This document shows, in pieces, positions 9,662-17,458 of a stretch of DNA of 64,000 nucleotides. The notes beneath the pieces were generated by a model. It was not told the origin of the DNA. It saw only the letters and a list, made by a program, of their open reading frames with translations, and searched no databases. The stretch is from positions 3,026,746 through 3,090,745 of the forward strand of contig NZ_JAERQZ010000001.1 in NCBI RefSeq assembly GCF_016735515.1, read 5' to 3'. Every line of letters begins with the position of its first letter. Within the stretch, counting starts at the first letter, position 1. The translations under genes were made by a program, and so were the position numbers. This stretch comes from Piscinibacter sp. HJYY11 (lineage in GTDB: Bacteria; Pseudomonadota; Gammaproteobacteria; Burkholderiales; Burkholderiaceae_C).

Positions 9662-10462
9662 GTGTCGTCGCTGAGCCTTGCCCCGGTGGCCGAGCCCATC
9701 ACGCCGCCACGCACCTCGTGGCTCACGCTCCTCGTGTGGGGCGTGCTGCTTGCCGTGCTCGCCGCCAGCTGGAAGGGCGCCGACATGCGCCCGCTCGACC
9801 TGCTGCGTGATGGCAGCAACATGGGCGAGTACGCCCGCGGCTTCTTCCCGCCCGACTTCAGCGACTGGCGCCACTACGTCACCGAGCTGCTGATCACGCT
9901 GCAGATCGCGGTGTGGGGCACGGCACTCGCCATCGCCTGCTCGGTGCCGCTCGCACTCCTCGCCTCGGCCAACATCACGCCCTGGTGGGTGCACCAGCCG
10001 GTGCGGCGCGTGCTCGACGGCTGCCGCGCCATCAACGAGATGCTGTTCGCGCTGCTCTTCGTCGTCGCGGTGGGCCTGGGGCCGTTTGCCGGCGTGCTGG
10101 CCCTGTGGGTGCACACCACCGGCGTGCTGGCCAAGCTCTTCTCCGAGGCGGTGGAGGCGATCGACCCGCAGCCGGTGGAGGGCATCCGCGCGACCGGTGC
10201 GCACCCGCTGGCCGAGATCGTCTACGGCGTGATCCCGCAGGTGATGCCGCTGTGGATCTCGTATGCGCTGTACCGCTTCGAGTCGAACGTGCGCTCCGCC
10301 TCGGTGGTGGGCATGGTGGGTGCCGGTGGCATCGGCATGGTGCTGTGGGACGTGATCCGCGGCTTCCAGTATGCGCAGACCGCGGCGGTGCTGATCATGC
10401 TGGTGGTGGCGGTGTCGCTGATCGACATGGCCTCCTCGCGCCTTCGCAAGCTGGCGACCTGA
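9662..10462 (+). CDS. phnE: Phosphonate ABC transporter, permease protein
   Basis: Inner-membrane permease of the PhnCDE importer, 266 residues with about six transmembrane helices. The EAA loop that contacts PhnC reads [20 protein letters not shown]...IVYGVIPQ (~residues 162-196). It starts with GTG 9662, only 3 bp after the phnD stop and without a clear Shine-Dalgarno, so translation is probably coupled. Only one PhnE is encoded; some organisms carry two. Confidence 0.95.
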   Translation: MSSLSLAPVAEPITPPRTSWLTLLVWGVLLAVLAASWKGADMRPLDLLRDGSNMGEYARGFFPPDFSDWRHYVTELLITLQIAVWGTALAIACSVPLALLASANITPWWVHQPVRRVLDGCRAINEMLFALLFVVAVGLGPFAGVLALWVHTTGVLAKLFSEAVEAIDPQPVEGIRATGAHPLAEIVYGVIPQVMPLWISYALYRFESNVRSASVVGMVGAGGIGMVLWDVIRGFQYAQTAAVLIMLVVAVSLIDMASSRLRKLAT

Positions 10463-10466
10463 GCCC

Positions 10467-11015
10467 ATGCCGCCGCTGAGCCTCGACGACATCGCCACGC
10501 TGTTCGAGCGCCATGGCAGCGCGTCGTATGACGGCAGCCGGCGCGAGTCGGTCACCGCCCTCGAGCATGCGCTGCAATGCGCGCAGCTCGCCGAATGGGC
10601 GCATGCCGACGACACGCTGGTGGCCGCGGCGCTGCTGCACGACCTCGGGCACTTCCTCACCCCGGTGGCCGGCGACGCCCAGGACGACTGCCACGAGAGG
10701 GTGGCGCTGCCCTACCTGAAGGGCCGCTTCGGCGCCGCAGTGCTGGAGCCCATCCGGCTGCACGTGGCGGCCAAGCGCTACCTCGTGGCCACTGACGATG
10801 GCTACTTCGCGGGGCTGTCGCCGGCCTCGGTGCACTCGCTGCAACTGCAGGGCGGGCCGATGACGCCGGTCGAGGTGGTGAAGTTCAACGACACGCCATT
10901 CGCGATGGACGCCGTGCAGCTGCGCCGCTGGGACGACCTCGCCAAGACGCCGGGCCAGGCGACGCCGCCGCTCGGCTACTACCTCGCGCTGCTGAGCGGC
11001 CTGGCCGAGCGCTGA
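10467..11015 (+). CDS. HD-domain protein of phosphonate operons, PhnZ-like
   Basis: A 182-residue HD-domain protein of the 'phosphonate degradation operon-associated HDIG' group that includes the di-iron oxygenase PhnZ. Metal and substrate positions seen in PhnZ can be followed: Tyr near residue 21 and Glu near 26 in SASYDGSRRESVTALEH, the H-D-x-x-H core in ALLHDLGHFL (~57-65), and a later H in PIRLHVAAKRYL followed by Lys. PhnZ cleaves 1-hydroxylated 2-aminoethylphosphonate made by the dioxygenase PhnY; no phnY is in the window, so the substrate is open. It is the fourth gene of the phnCDE operon, 4 bp after phnE. Its TGA abuts the stop of the convergent gene at 11016. Confidence 0.8.
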   Translation: MPPLSLDDIATLFERHGSASYDGSRRESVTALEHALQCAQLAEWAHADDTLVAAALLHDLGHFLTPVAGDAQDDCHERVALPYLKGRFGAAVLEPIRLHVAAKRYLVATDDGYFAGLSPASVHSLQLQGGPMTPVEVVKFNDTPFAMDAVQLRRWDDLAKTPGQATPPLGYYLALLSGLAER

Positions 11016-11393
11016 TCAGGCGCGCGGTTTGCGCTTGGCGGCCGGCGCCGCCTTCTTGCCCGCCGCCTCGGGCCGGGTGGTCTCGCCGGGGGCCAGCGTG
11101 AAGAGCTTGGCCGCACGGCCCTTGAGCTCGAGCAGCTCGTTGGGCGTCACCGAATACTGGCCGGTGGCGAGGTTGACCTGGATGCCGAACTCCACTTCCT
11201 TCTTGCCGTTGGACAGCGCGCCCGAGGTGAACTCGTAGTCCTCGCGCTCGGCCGGCAGGCCCAGGCGGTCGGCGTCGTAGTCCTTGTATTCGACGCTGCG
11301 GATCTCGCCGCTGGCCAGGTCGAGCATGCCGGTCGAGTGGATGACGTCGTCGGTCAGCTCGTCGGTGATGGTGATGGGCAGCTTGAGGTCCAC
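11016..11393 (-). CDS. Conserved-looking hypothetical protein, 125 aa
   Basis: I do not recognise this protein. It is soluble, acidic and beta-strand rich in its first ~95 residues (VDLKLPITITDELTDDVIHS; FGIQVNLATGQYSVTPNELL), with a Lys/Ala/Arg-rich disordered tail (GKKAAPAAKRKPRA). No signal peptide or membrane segment is visible. The start is a GTG at 11393 without an obvious ribosome-binding site, so the true start could differ. It stands alone between phnZ (convergent, stops abutting) and an MFS gene (divergent). Frame quality and codon bias look like a real gene. Confidence 0.6.
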   Translation of the reverse strand: MDLKLPITITDELTDDVIHSTGMLDLASGEIRSVEYKDYDADRLGLPAEREDYEFTSGALSNGKKEVEFGIQVNLATGQYSVTPNELLELKGRAAKLFTLAPGETTRPEAAGKKAAPAAKRKPRA

Positions 11394-11455
11394 GGTGGTC
11401 GGCGTCGATGAGGGCGGGGTGGGGATTCTAGGTGCCGGAGAATGGCCGCTCTTCC

Positions 11456-12625
11456 ATGTCTTCCAGCTCCCATCCCCTGCGCCGCATCGCCGTGCCGGCC
11501 TTCGGCCCGTCGCTGCTCTTCGGCATCGGCGAAGGCGCCATCCTGCCCATCCTGCCGCTGGCGGCGCGCGAGCTCGGCAGCTCGGTCTCGGCGGCGGCGC
11601 TGATGGTGGCGCTGATGGGCATCGGCTCGCTGCTGTCGAACCTGCCGGCCTCGCTGCTGACCATGCGCTTCGGCGAGCGATGGTCCATCGTGGCGGCAGC
11701 GCTCTGGACGGCGCTCGGCATGGCCCTGTGTGCCTCGACCCGCCACCTCGGCGTGTTTGCGGTCGGGTGCTTCATGGCGGGCATGTCGCAGGCGGTGTTC
11801 AACCTCGCGCGGCAGGCCTACCTCAGCGAGGCAGTGCCGGTGGAATGGCGGGCACGGGCGCTCTCCACGCTCGGGGGTGTGTCGCGCATCGGCATGTTCA
11901 TCGGGCCCTTCGTCTCGGCGGCGGTGGTGCACCAGTGGGGCCTGGCCGGCGCCTATGGCCTGGGCATCGGCGCGCTGCTGGTGGCGGCCGGCGTGGCGGT
12001 GCGCATCCCCGATCTCGCACCGCGCACCGTGGCGACCGCGAAGCTGTCGTTCGCGTCGACGCTGCGCGACCACCGGCATGTGTTCCTCACGCTCGGCATC
12101 GGCGTGATGCTGGTCGCCTCGGTGCGGGCGAGCCGGCAGGCGGTGATCCCGCTGTGGGCCGACCACCTGGGCCTCTCGGCCTCGGTCGCCTCGCTGATCT
12201 ACGGCCTGGCCGGGGGCATCGACATGCTGCTTTTCTACCCGGCCGGGCGGGTGATGGACCTGAAGGGCCGCCGCTGGGTGGCCGTGCCGTCGATGGTGGT
12301 CATGGGCACGGCCCTGCTGCTGATGCCGTTCACGCACGGCCCATGGACGCTGCTCATCGCCGCCATGGCCATCGGCTTCGGCAATGGCATCGGCTCGGGC
12401 CTGATCATGACGCTGGGCGCCGACCACTCGCCGCCGGGCGAGCGAGCCCGCTTCCTCGGGGTGTGGCGCCTGATGGCCGACCTGGGCTCGACCAGCGGGC
12501 CGGCGCTGCTGTCCTTCCTGGCGGCGGCGATGTCGCTCGGCATCGCCGTGGCGTCGACCGGCCTGCTCGCGCTGGCGGCCGCAGGCGTGCTGGGCCACTG
12601 GATCCCGCGCACCGGCAAGCATTGA
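11456..12625 (+). CDS. MFS transporter
   Basis: A 389-residue major facilitator superfamily protein with about twelve hydrophobic helices in two six-helix halves. The loop 2-3 region (MRFGERWSIV) and the repeat GRVMDLKGRRWVAVP between helices 8 and 9 fit the MFS loop pattern. The substrate is unknown; the overall look is of drug/metabolite efflux carriers. An in-frame GTG at 11432 would add eight residues and has a purine-rich stretch 8 bp upstream, so the start is uncertain. The stop codon is followed immediately by the first hip operator, so hipBA may receive read-through transcription. Confidence 0.85.
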   Translation: MSSSSHPLRRIAVPAFGPSLLFGIGEGAILPILPLAARELGSSVSAAALMVALMGIGSLLSNLPASLLTMRFGERWSIVAAALWTALGMALCASTRHLGVFAVGCFMAGMSQAVFNLARQAYLSEAVPVEWRARALSTLGGVSRIGMFIGPFVSAAVVHQWGLAGAYGLGIGALLVAAGVAVRIPDLAPRTVATAKLSFASTLRDHRHVFLTLGIGVMLVASVRASRQAVIPLWADHLGLSASVASLIYGLAGGIDMLLFYPAGRVMDLKGRRWVAVPSMVVMGTALLLMPFTHGPWTLLIAAMAIGFGNGIGSGLIMTLGADHSPPGERARFLGVWRLMADLGSTSGPALLSFLAAAMSLGIAVASTGLLALAAAGVLGHWIPRTGKH

Positions 12626-12695
12626 ACAAGCCCAGGCTTGTATTTGGTGATTACAAGCTTTGGCTTGTTTCTTGACAATACAAGCCTTGTCTTGT
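12626..12695 (+). promoter_or_regulatory. Three 16-bp palindromic operators at 27-bp period (hip operators)
   Basis: Three copies of the inverted repeat ACAAGC-N4-GCTTGT: 12626-12641 (loop CCAG), 12653-12668 (loop TTTG) and 12680-12695 (loop CTTG, with one mismatch, TCTTGT). Start-to-start spacing is exactly 27 bp both times. The third copy fills the spacer of the hip promoter. This is the layout of an autorepressing antitoxin, so HipB is the likely ligand. Confidence 0.85.
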
Positions 12696-12700
12696 AAATT
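12672..12700 (+). promoter_or_regulatory. Predicted sigma-70 promoter of hipBA
   Basis: TTGACA (12672-12677, consensus -35), a 17-bp spacer, then TAAATT (12695-12700) as -10. Transcription would be expected to start about 7 bp later, at the A of the hipB ATG (12707), which predicts a leaderless or almost leaderless mRNA. The third operator lies in the spacer, so binding there would block RNA polymerase. Confidence 0.75.
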
Positions 12701-12706
12701 GCACGC

Positions 12707-12970
12707 ATGGACTACCCCCTCAAGATGCCCGATCAGCTGCGCCCGCAGCTGCAGGCGCTGCGCAAGCAGCGCGGCATGACGCAGGCCCAGCTCGGCGCGG
12801 CCATCGGCGTCACGCAGGCACGCGTGGTGGAGATCGAGGCCAACCCCGGTGCCGTGAGCCTGCAGCAGATCATGCAGGTGCTGGCGGTGCTGGGGGCCAC
12901 GCTCGTGATCCACGACCACGGCCCGGTGGCCGCCGAGCCCGCCCCCGGGCCTTCGAAAGGCAGCTGGTGA
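12707..12970 (+). CDS. hipB: HipB-like antitoxin, XRE-family DNA-binding protein
   Basis: An 87-residue Cro/CI-type HTH protein (LQALRKQRGMTQAQLGAAIG, then VTQARVVEIEANPGAVSLQQ, residues ~14-55), followed by a short strand (LGATLVIHD) like the dimer-forming strand of HipB and a disordered Pro/Ala tail ending in W. In E. coli, HipB neutralises HipA and represses the operon through its own operators. Only 6 bp separate the predicted -10 from the ATG and no Shine-Dalgarno exists. hipA overlaps its last codons by 4 bp. Confidence 0.9.
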   Translation: MDYPLKMPDQLRPQLQALRKQRGMTQAQLGAAIGVTQARVVEIEANPGAVSLQQIMQVLAVLGATLVIHDHGPVAAEPAPGPSKGSW

Positions 12971-14298
12971 GCTCGCACCTCGCCGCCTGGATGAACGGCG
13001 AGCCCGTCGGCACCTGGACGGTCGACCGCGGCACCCACCGCTTCACTTACGACGAAGCCTGGCTGCGCTCGCCCAAGCGCCGGGCGCTGTCGCTCTCGCT
13101 GCCCATCACGCCCGGGCGTGAAGTGCGCGGCCCGGCGGTGGCCCACTACTTCGACAACCTGCTGCCCGACAACGAGCGCATCCGCGACCGGCTGCACCGC
13201 CGCTTCAAGACCCGCTCGGCCGACACCTTCTCGCTGCTCGAGGCGATCGGCCGCGACTGCGTGGGCGCGGTGCAGCTGCTGCCCGAAGGCCACGCCCCCA
13301 CCGGCTGGGACCGCATCGACAGCGAGCGCCTGAGCGAAGCGCAGGTGGCGGCCCTGCTGCGAGGCGTGCCCTCCGAGGCCGTGCTGGGCCAGGCCGGGGA
13401 TGACGACGAGAGCTTCCGCATCTCGCTCGCCGGCGCGCAGGAGAAGACCGCGCTGCTGCGCCACGGTGGCCACTGGCACCGCCCGCGGGGCGCCACGCCC
13501 ACCACGCACATCCTCAAGCTGCCGCTCGGCCTGGTGGGCGGCTCGCGCCGGGTGGACCTCGGCGACTCGGTGGAAAACGAGTGGCTGTGCGCGCTGATCC
13601 TGCACCACCTCGGCTTGCCGGTGGCACCGGCCGAGATCTGGCGTTTCGACGACCAGAAGGCGCTCGCCGTGACCCGCTTCGACCGCGCCTGGCAACAACA
13701 CGCCGACGGCCGCGACTGGATCGCCCGCCTGCCGCAGGAAGACTTCTGCCAAGCGCTCGGCCACCCGCCCACCCGCAAGTACGAGAAGGATGGCGGCCCC
13801 GGCATCGCCGACTGTCTGCGCCTGCTGGGCGGCAGCGCCGAGCCCGGCGACCGCGCCACCTTCGCGCTCACCCAGCTCGCGTTCTGGCTGATGGCCGCGA
13901 CCGACGGCCACGCGAAGAACTACTCGCTCTTCCTGCACGCGGGCGACGCCTACGTGATGACGCCGCTGTACGACGTGCTGTCGATCTTCCCGTACGTGGG
14001 CGATGCGGCAAACCAGTTCCGCTGGCGCAAGGCCGAGCTGGCGTTTGCGCTGCGTGCCAAGAACGTGCACTACCAGCTGCACAGCCAGCAGCCGCGGCAT
14101 TGGCATGCACTGGCCCTGCAGGCGGGAGGCCCGGCGGTGTGGGCGCGCATGCTGCAGCAGGTCGAGCGTGTCGGCCCGGCGCTCGACGCCGCGGAGCGTC
14201 ACCTGCCAGCCGACTACCCGCCCCACACCTGGCAGGCGATCGCAAGCGGCATGCGCGCCCAGGCCGCCCGGTTCCTCGACGGGCTCGCGAAGGCCTAA
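12967..14298 (+). CDS. hipA: HipA-like serine/threonine kinase toxin
   Basis: A 443-residue toxin kinase. HipA of E. coli phosphorylates the glutamyl-tRNA synthetase GltX and drives dormancy. Residues align with E. coli: activation-loop Ser153 in ISLAGAQEK (E. coli Ser150), ATP-site Lys184 in HILKLP, catalytic Asp313 and Asn318 in ATDGHAKNYS (Asp309/Asn314) and metal-binding Asp336 in YDVLS. All key residues are kept, so the kinase should be active. It begins with GTG 12967 overlapping the hipB stop, implying coupled translation. The stop TAA overlaps the stop of the convergent SDR gene by 3 bp. Confidence 0.93.
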   Translation: MSSHLAAWMNGEPVGTWTVDRGTHRFTYDEAWLRSPKRRALSLSLPITPGREVRGPAVAHYFDNLLPDNERIRDRLHRRFKTRSADTFSLLEAIGRDCVGAVQLLPEGHAPTGWDRIDSERLSEAQVAALLRGVPSEAVLGQAGDDDESFRISLAGAQEKTALLRHGGHWHRPRGATPTTHILKLPLGLVGGSRRVDLGDSVENEWLCALILHHLGLPVAPAEIWRFDDQKALAVTRFDRAWQQHADGRDWIARLPQEDFCQALGHPPTRKYEKDGGPGIADCLRLLGGSAEPGDRATFALTQLAFWLMAATDGHAKNYSLFLHAGDAYVMTPLYDVLSIFPYVGDAANQFRWRKAELAFALRAKNVHYQLHSQQPRHWHALALQAGGPAVWARMLQQVERVGPALDAAERHLPADYPPHTWQAIASGMRAQAARFLDGLAKA

Positions 14299-15320
14299 GG
14301 CGCGGCCGTGCCGCCGGTGCTCGGGAAGACGTTGCCGCTTGTGTAGCTCGCGAACGAATCGGCCAGCTGCACGAAGAGCGGTGCGATCTCCACCGGCTGC
14401 CCTGGGCGCCCATACGGCGTGTCGGCCCCGAAGTTGGCGATCTCGCCCGGCAGCTGCCCGCCGCTCGGCTGCAGCGGCGTCCAGTACGGCCCCGGCGCAA
14501 TGGCGTTCACCCGCACGCCCTTCTTCGCCAGCTGCTTCGCGAGCGACTGCGTGAACGCAATGATCCCGGCCTTGGTGGTCGAGTAGTCGAGCAGGTCCTC
14601 GGGCGGATCGAAGGCCACCACCGAGGCGGTGTTGATGATGGCCGCGCCCGGTGGCAGGTGCGGCAGCGCGTACTTGGTCAGCCAGAACATCGCGTACAGG
14701 TTGGTCTTCATCGTCCAGTCGAAGAAGTCGGTGCTGATGTCCATGATCGACTTCGCCGCATGCTGGCGCGCGGCGTTGTTCACCAGGATGTCGAGCCCGC
14801 CGAAGGCTGTCACCGTCTCGGCCACCAGCCGCGAGCAGGTGCCTTCGAGGCGGATGTCGCCCGGCAGCGCGAGCGCCTTCCGCCCCTCGGCGCGGATGAG
14901 CTGGATCACCTCGCGCGCATCGGGCTCTTCGGCGGGCAGGTAGCCGATTGCCACGTCGGCCCCCTCTCGCGCATACGCGATGGCGGCCGCGCGCCCGAGG
15001 CCCGAGTCGCCGCCGGTGATCAGCGCTTTGCGGCCGGCGAGCCGGCCCGCGCCGACGTAGCTGCGCTCGCCATGGTCGGGCCGCGGCGTCATCTGGCTCG
15101 CCAGGCCCGGCCAGGGCTGGCGCTGCTCAGGGAAGGGCGGACGCGGGTAGGCGGTGCGCGGGTCGATCAGCGGGCGCGGTGGCACGGCCGGTGCGGCTGC
15201 AGCGCTGCCCGCGGCCACGAGGCCCGGCGCGGCCACGCCGGCACCGAGCCAGCCGATGGCGTGGCGGCGCGTGGTGGCCTGAGGGGGTGAGTCGGCGGGG
15301 GTGTCGTCGTCGCGGGCCAT
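14295..15320 (-). CDS. Short-chain dehydrogenase/reductase with Tat signal
   Basis: A 341-residue SDR of the 'extended N-terminus' group related to E. coli YghA and Bacillus general-stress SDRs. Residues ~17-45 look like a twin-arginine signal (TTRRHAIGWLGAGVAAPGL). The Rossmann motif GGDSGLGRAAAIAYA (~98-112), the NNAA motif (DILVNNAARQHA) and the catalytic Ser...YSTTKAG (Tyr-x-x-x-Lys) are all present. The substrate is unknown. AGGAG lies 6 bp before ATG 15320. If exported with its NAD(P) cofactor it would act in the periplasm, which is unusual for an SDR. A long upstream in-frame extension to 16550 is not part of the gene. Confidence 0.85.
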   Translation of the reverse strand: MARDDDTPADSPPQATTRRHAIGWLGAGVAAPGLVAAGSAAAAPAVPPRPLIDPRTAYPRPPFPEQRQPWPGLASQMTPRPDHGERSYVGAGRLAGRKALITGGDSGLGRAAAIAYAREGADVAIGYLPAEEPDAREVIQLIRAEGRKALALPGDIRLEGTCSRLVAETVTAFGGLDILVNNAARQHAAKSIMDISTDFFDWTMKTNLYAMFWLTKYALPHLPPGAAIINTASVVAFDPPEDLLDYSTTKAGIIAFTQSLAKQLAKKGVRVNAIAPGPYWTPLQPSGGQLPGEIANFGADTPYGRPGQPVEIAPLFVQLADSFASYTSGNVFPSTGGTAAP

Positions 15321-15542
15321 GGCGGTCTCCTGTGTCGTGGAAGGTAGGCCGGTTTGGCAATCCAGGCGCCTGCGGAGCCGCACCACGGCACGGCCCGATC
15401 GAGCACGCCGAAGCGGCGGAGAAATTTGCGGCAGTTCGCGGCGGGCTCGGCAAGCCCAACAAACGAAACAAAAGCCGCCGGGCGTTGAAACGACGGCGAA
15501 ACGGCTTCTCGCGACAGTGCACGCTTTCGCAAGGAGCCCCGC

Positions 15543-16022
15543 ATGAACCGTCGACGCATCCTCCTGCCGCTGTTGCTGGCCGTCTCTCTCGTCTCGGGCC
15601 TGAGCGAGGCCCGCGCCGCCACGCCGAGCGTGGTGCAGGACCTCAAGATGGCACAGGACAGCCAGCCCTTCCGCGCCGCGGCCGACGAGTTTGTCGCGCG
15701 CTCGATGGCCGGCGACGTGGCCGCCACGCAATCGATGCTGAGCCGCAGCCTCGTCGAGCGCACCGGCGACGAGGCCGTGAAGCGCGCCTTGCAGACGCAG
15801 ATCGTGCCCTTCTTCCAGCGCGGCCGCGAGCCGGGCAAGAGCGTGACCATCACGCGCACCACCGATGCCTCGGGCCAGCAGGGCTTTGCGTTCTACATGT
15901 GGATGGAATACGCCGAGGCGCCCACCGCGCGGCCTTTCACCGTCTACGTGGTGCGGGAGCAGGGCCGGCTCGTCGTCGCCAACATCGTGCCCGACCGCCT
16001 CGTCGAAGGCCGCCACCGCTGA
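15543..16022 (+). CDS. Secreted hypothetical protein, 159 aa
   Basis: Not recognised with certainty. It has a signal peptide (MNRRRILLPLLLAVSLVSGL, cleavage near EARAA) and a mature part of ~135 residues with an alpha+beta pattern: helical FRAAADEFVARSMAGDVAAT, then strands FAFYMWMEYAEA and FTVYVVREQGRLVVANIV. The pattern (small helical start, then strands ending in 'GRLVVANIV') resembles NTF2-like DUF4019/DUF4878 periplasmic proteins, which is only a guess. GGAG lies 7 bp before the ATG. A second secreted protein gene follows 12 bp downstream, so they are probably co-transcribed. Confidence 0.7.
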   Translation: MNRRRILLPLLLAVSLVSGLSEARAATPSVVQDLKMAQDSQPFRAAADEFVARSMAGDVAATQSMLSRSLVERTGDEAVKRALQTQIVPFFQRGREPGKSVTITRTTDASGQQGFAFYMWMEYAEAPTARPFTVYVVREQGRLVVANIVPDRLVEGRHR

Positions 16023-16034
16023 AGCCGCCTGCAC

Positions 16035-16421
16035 ATGAAGCTCAAGCCACCGACCGCGCTCTACCTTGCCACCGTCGTGCTGGCATGCGGGTCGTTCGCG
16101 GCTGAAACGAATGCGGCGCCCGCCGAGGGCCGCGCCTTCGTGAAGCAGCTGCGCGACGCTGCGGCCACGCCGGGCGGCCAGGCCATCGCCGATCTCACGC
16201 AGTTTCCCTTCCTCTTCGACAGCCAGCCGCTGCAGCGCGAAGCCTTCCTCGCCAAGGCCGCCCCGGCGCTCTTCACGCCGCGCGTGCGCCAGTGCCTGCA
16301 GCGCGCCGAACCGCAGGCCGAAGACGGCCGCCTCGTGCTGTGGTGCAAGCCCTATGGCTTCTACCTCGGCCCGGTGCAGGGCCGCTGGCGACTGATCGAG
16401 TTCACCGCCGACGGCGAGTGA
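16035..16421 (+). CDS. Secreted hypothetical protein, 128 aa
   Basis: Not recognised. Signal peptide (TALYLATVVLACGSFAAETN) and a ~105-residue mature domain with two cysteines (VRQCLQRAE and VLWCKPYG) that could form a disulphide in the periplasm, ending in GPVQGRWRLIEFTADGE. The end 'GRWRLIEFTADGE' looks like an NTF2-like or lipocalin-type final strand. It is the second gene of a two-gene unit with the secreted protein upstream, and its last 20 bp overlap the 3' end of the convergent LysR gene. Confidence 0.65.
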   Translation: MKLKPPTALYLATVVLACGSFAAETNAAPAEGRAFVKQLRDAAATPGGQAIADLTQFPFLFDSQPLQREAFLAKAAPALFTPRVRQCLQRAEPQAEDGRLVLWCKPYGFYLGPVQGRWRLIEFTADGE

Positions 16422-17355
16422 GCGCGCCCAGCCCCTCGAGCTGCAGGCGCTGCGACTGCTCCACCAGGAAATCGATGAAGAGCCGCACCCGCAGCGGCAT
16501 GTGGCGCGTGCCCGTGTAGAGCAGCGAGAAAGGCCGCGAGCGCCCGCCAAAGCGCTGCAGCACCTCCACCAGCGTGCCGTCGGCCAGGTCCTGTTCCATC
16601 AGGTAGCGGTGCGTCTGCACCAGCCCCGCGCCGGCGCGCGCGAGGGTGAGCGTGGCCAGCACGTCATCGGTCACGGTGTAGTGGCCATCGGTCTCGACCT
16701 GCACGTCGCGCCCGTCGTCGCGGAACTCCCACGGCACCTTCTGCCCGGTGCGCGGCAGCAGGAACTGGATGCACTCGTGCGCCGCCAGGTCCTGCAGCGT
16801 CTTCGGCTTGCCGGCCTTGCGCAGGTAGGACGGCGCACCCGCCACCACCAGCTCGGCGTCGAGCAGCTGGCGCGCGACGAGCCCCGAATCCGGGGGCGTG
16901 CGGGCGCGGATCGCGAGGTCGAAGCTGTCTTCGGTGAAGTCGACGTTGCGGTTGCTCACCTGCACCTCGATGCTCACCTTGGGATAGCGCCTGCGAAAGG
17001 CCGGCAGCAGCGGCAACAGCACCGAATGGCCGAAGGTGGTGGGCGCGCTGACGCGGATCAGCCCCGCCGCCTCGGCCTGCCGCCCCGTGAGCTCACGCTC
17101 GGCCTCGACGATCTGCGCGAGCGCCTGCCGGCACTGCGCGTGGTACGCGCGCCCCGCATCGGTGAGGCGCATGCGGCGCGTGCTGCGCACGAAGAGCGGC
17201 ACCGCGAGCCGCTCCTCCAGCCGGCCGATCGCCCGGCTCACGGCGGCCGGTGTGATGCCCGCCTGCGTGGCCGCGGCGGTGAAGCTTTCCAGCTCGGCCG
17301 CCGCACAGAAGAGCTCGATGCTGCCCAGCATCACGCCGGAGGTTTCTCGCGCCAT
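16402..17355 (-). CDS. LysR-family transcriptional regulator
   Basis: A 317-residue LysR protein with HTH at residues ~8-66 (ESFTAAATQAGITPAAVSRA, then IGRLEERLAVPLFVRSTRRM) and an effector domain (LIRVSAPTTFGHSVLLPLLP). The spelling is that of the CrgA/AaeR-like LysR subgroup often placed beside quinone or aldehyde reductases. The frame extends upstream to 17418, but ATG 17355 has a GAGG box 8 bp away and gives the normal family N-terminus. It is divergent from a flavodoxin-family gene across 103 bp that contains a 12-bp perfect palindrome, so that operon is the likely target. Confidence 0.9.
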   Translation of the reverse strand: MARETSGVMLGSIELFCAAAELESFTAAATQAGITPAAVSRAIGRLEERLAVPLFVRSTRRMRLTDAGRAYHAQCRQALAQIVEAERELTGRQAEAAGLIRVSAPTTFGHSVLLPLLPAFRRRYPKVSIEVQVSNRNVDFTEDSFDLAIRARTPPDSGLVARQLLDAELVVAGAPSYLRKAGKPKTLQDLAAHECIQFLLPRTGQKVPWEFRDDGRDVQVETDGHYTVTDDVLATLTLARAGAGLVQTHRYLMEQDLADGTLVEVLQRFGGRSRPFSLLYTGTRHMPLRVRLFIDFLVEQSQRLQLEGLGALTRRRR

Positions 17356-17400
17356 CGGCTTACCTCGTGTAATGAATGAAGTGCATGACAGCCAGTTTAT

Positions 17401-17412
17401 CGATGGCCATCG
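17401..17412. promoter_or_regulatory. 12-bp perfect palindrome between lysR and the flavodoxin gene
   Basis: CGATGGCCATCG reads the same on both strands and lies midway between the two divergent starts (17355 and 17459). LysR regulators bind such dyads in shared intergenic regions. A single 12-bp palindrome in GC-rich DNA can also occur by chance. Confidence 0.3.
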
Positions 17413-17458
17413 CATCAATACGCTGACAAGCCTTCATCCACTGCCTTCCGAGGACCCC

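Noticed and set aside
15321..16550. In-frame extension of the SDR to 751 aa
   Set aside because: It covers the two secreted-protein genes on the other strand; the Tat signal and AGGAG box fix the start at 15320.
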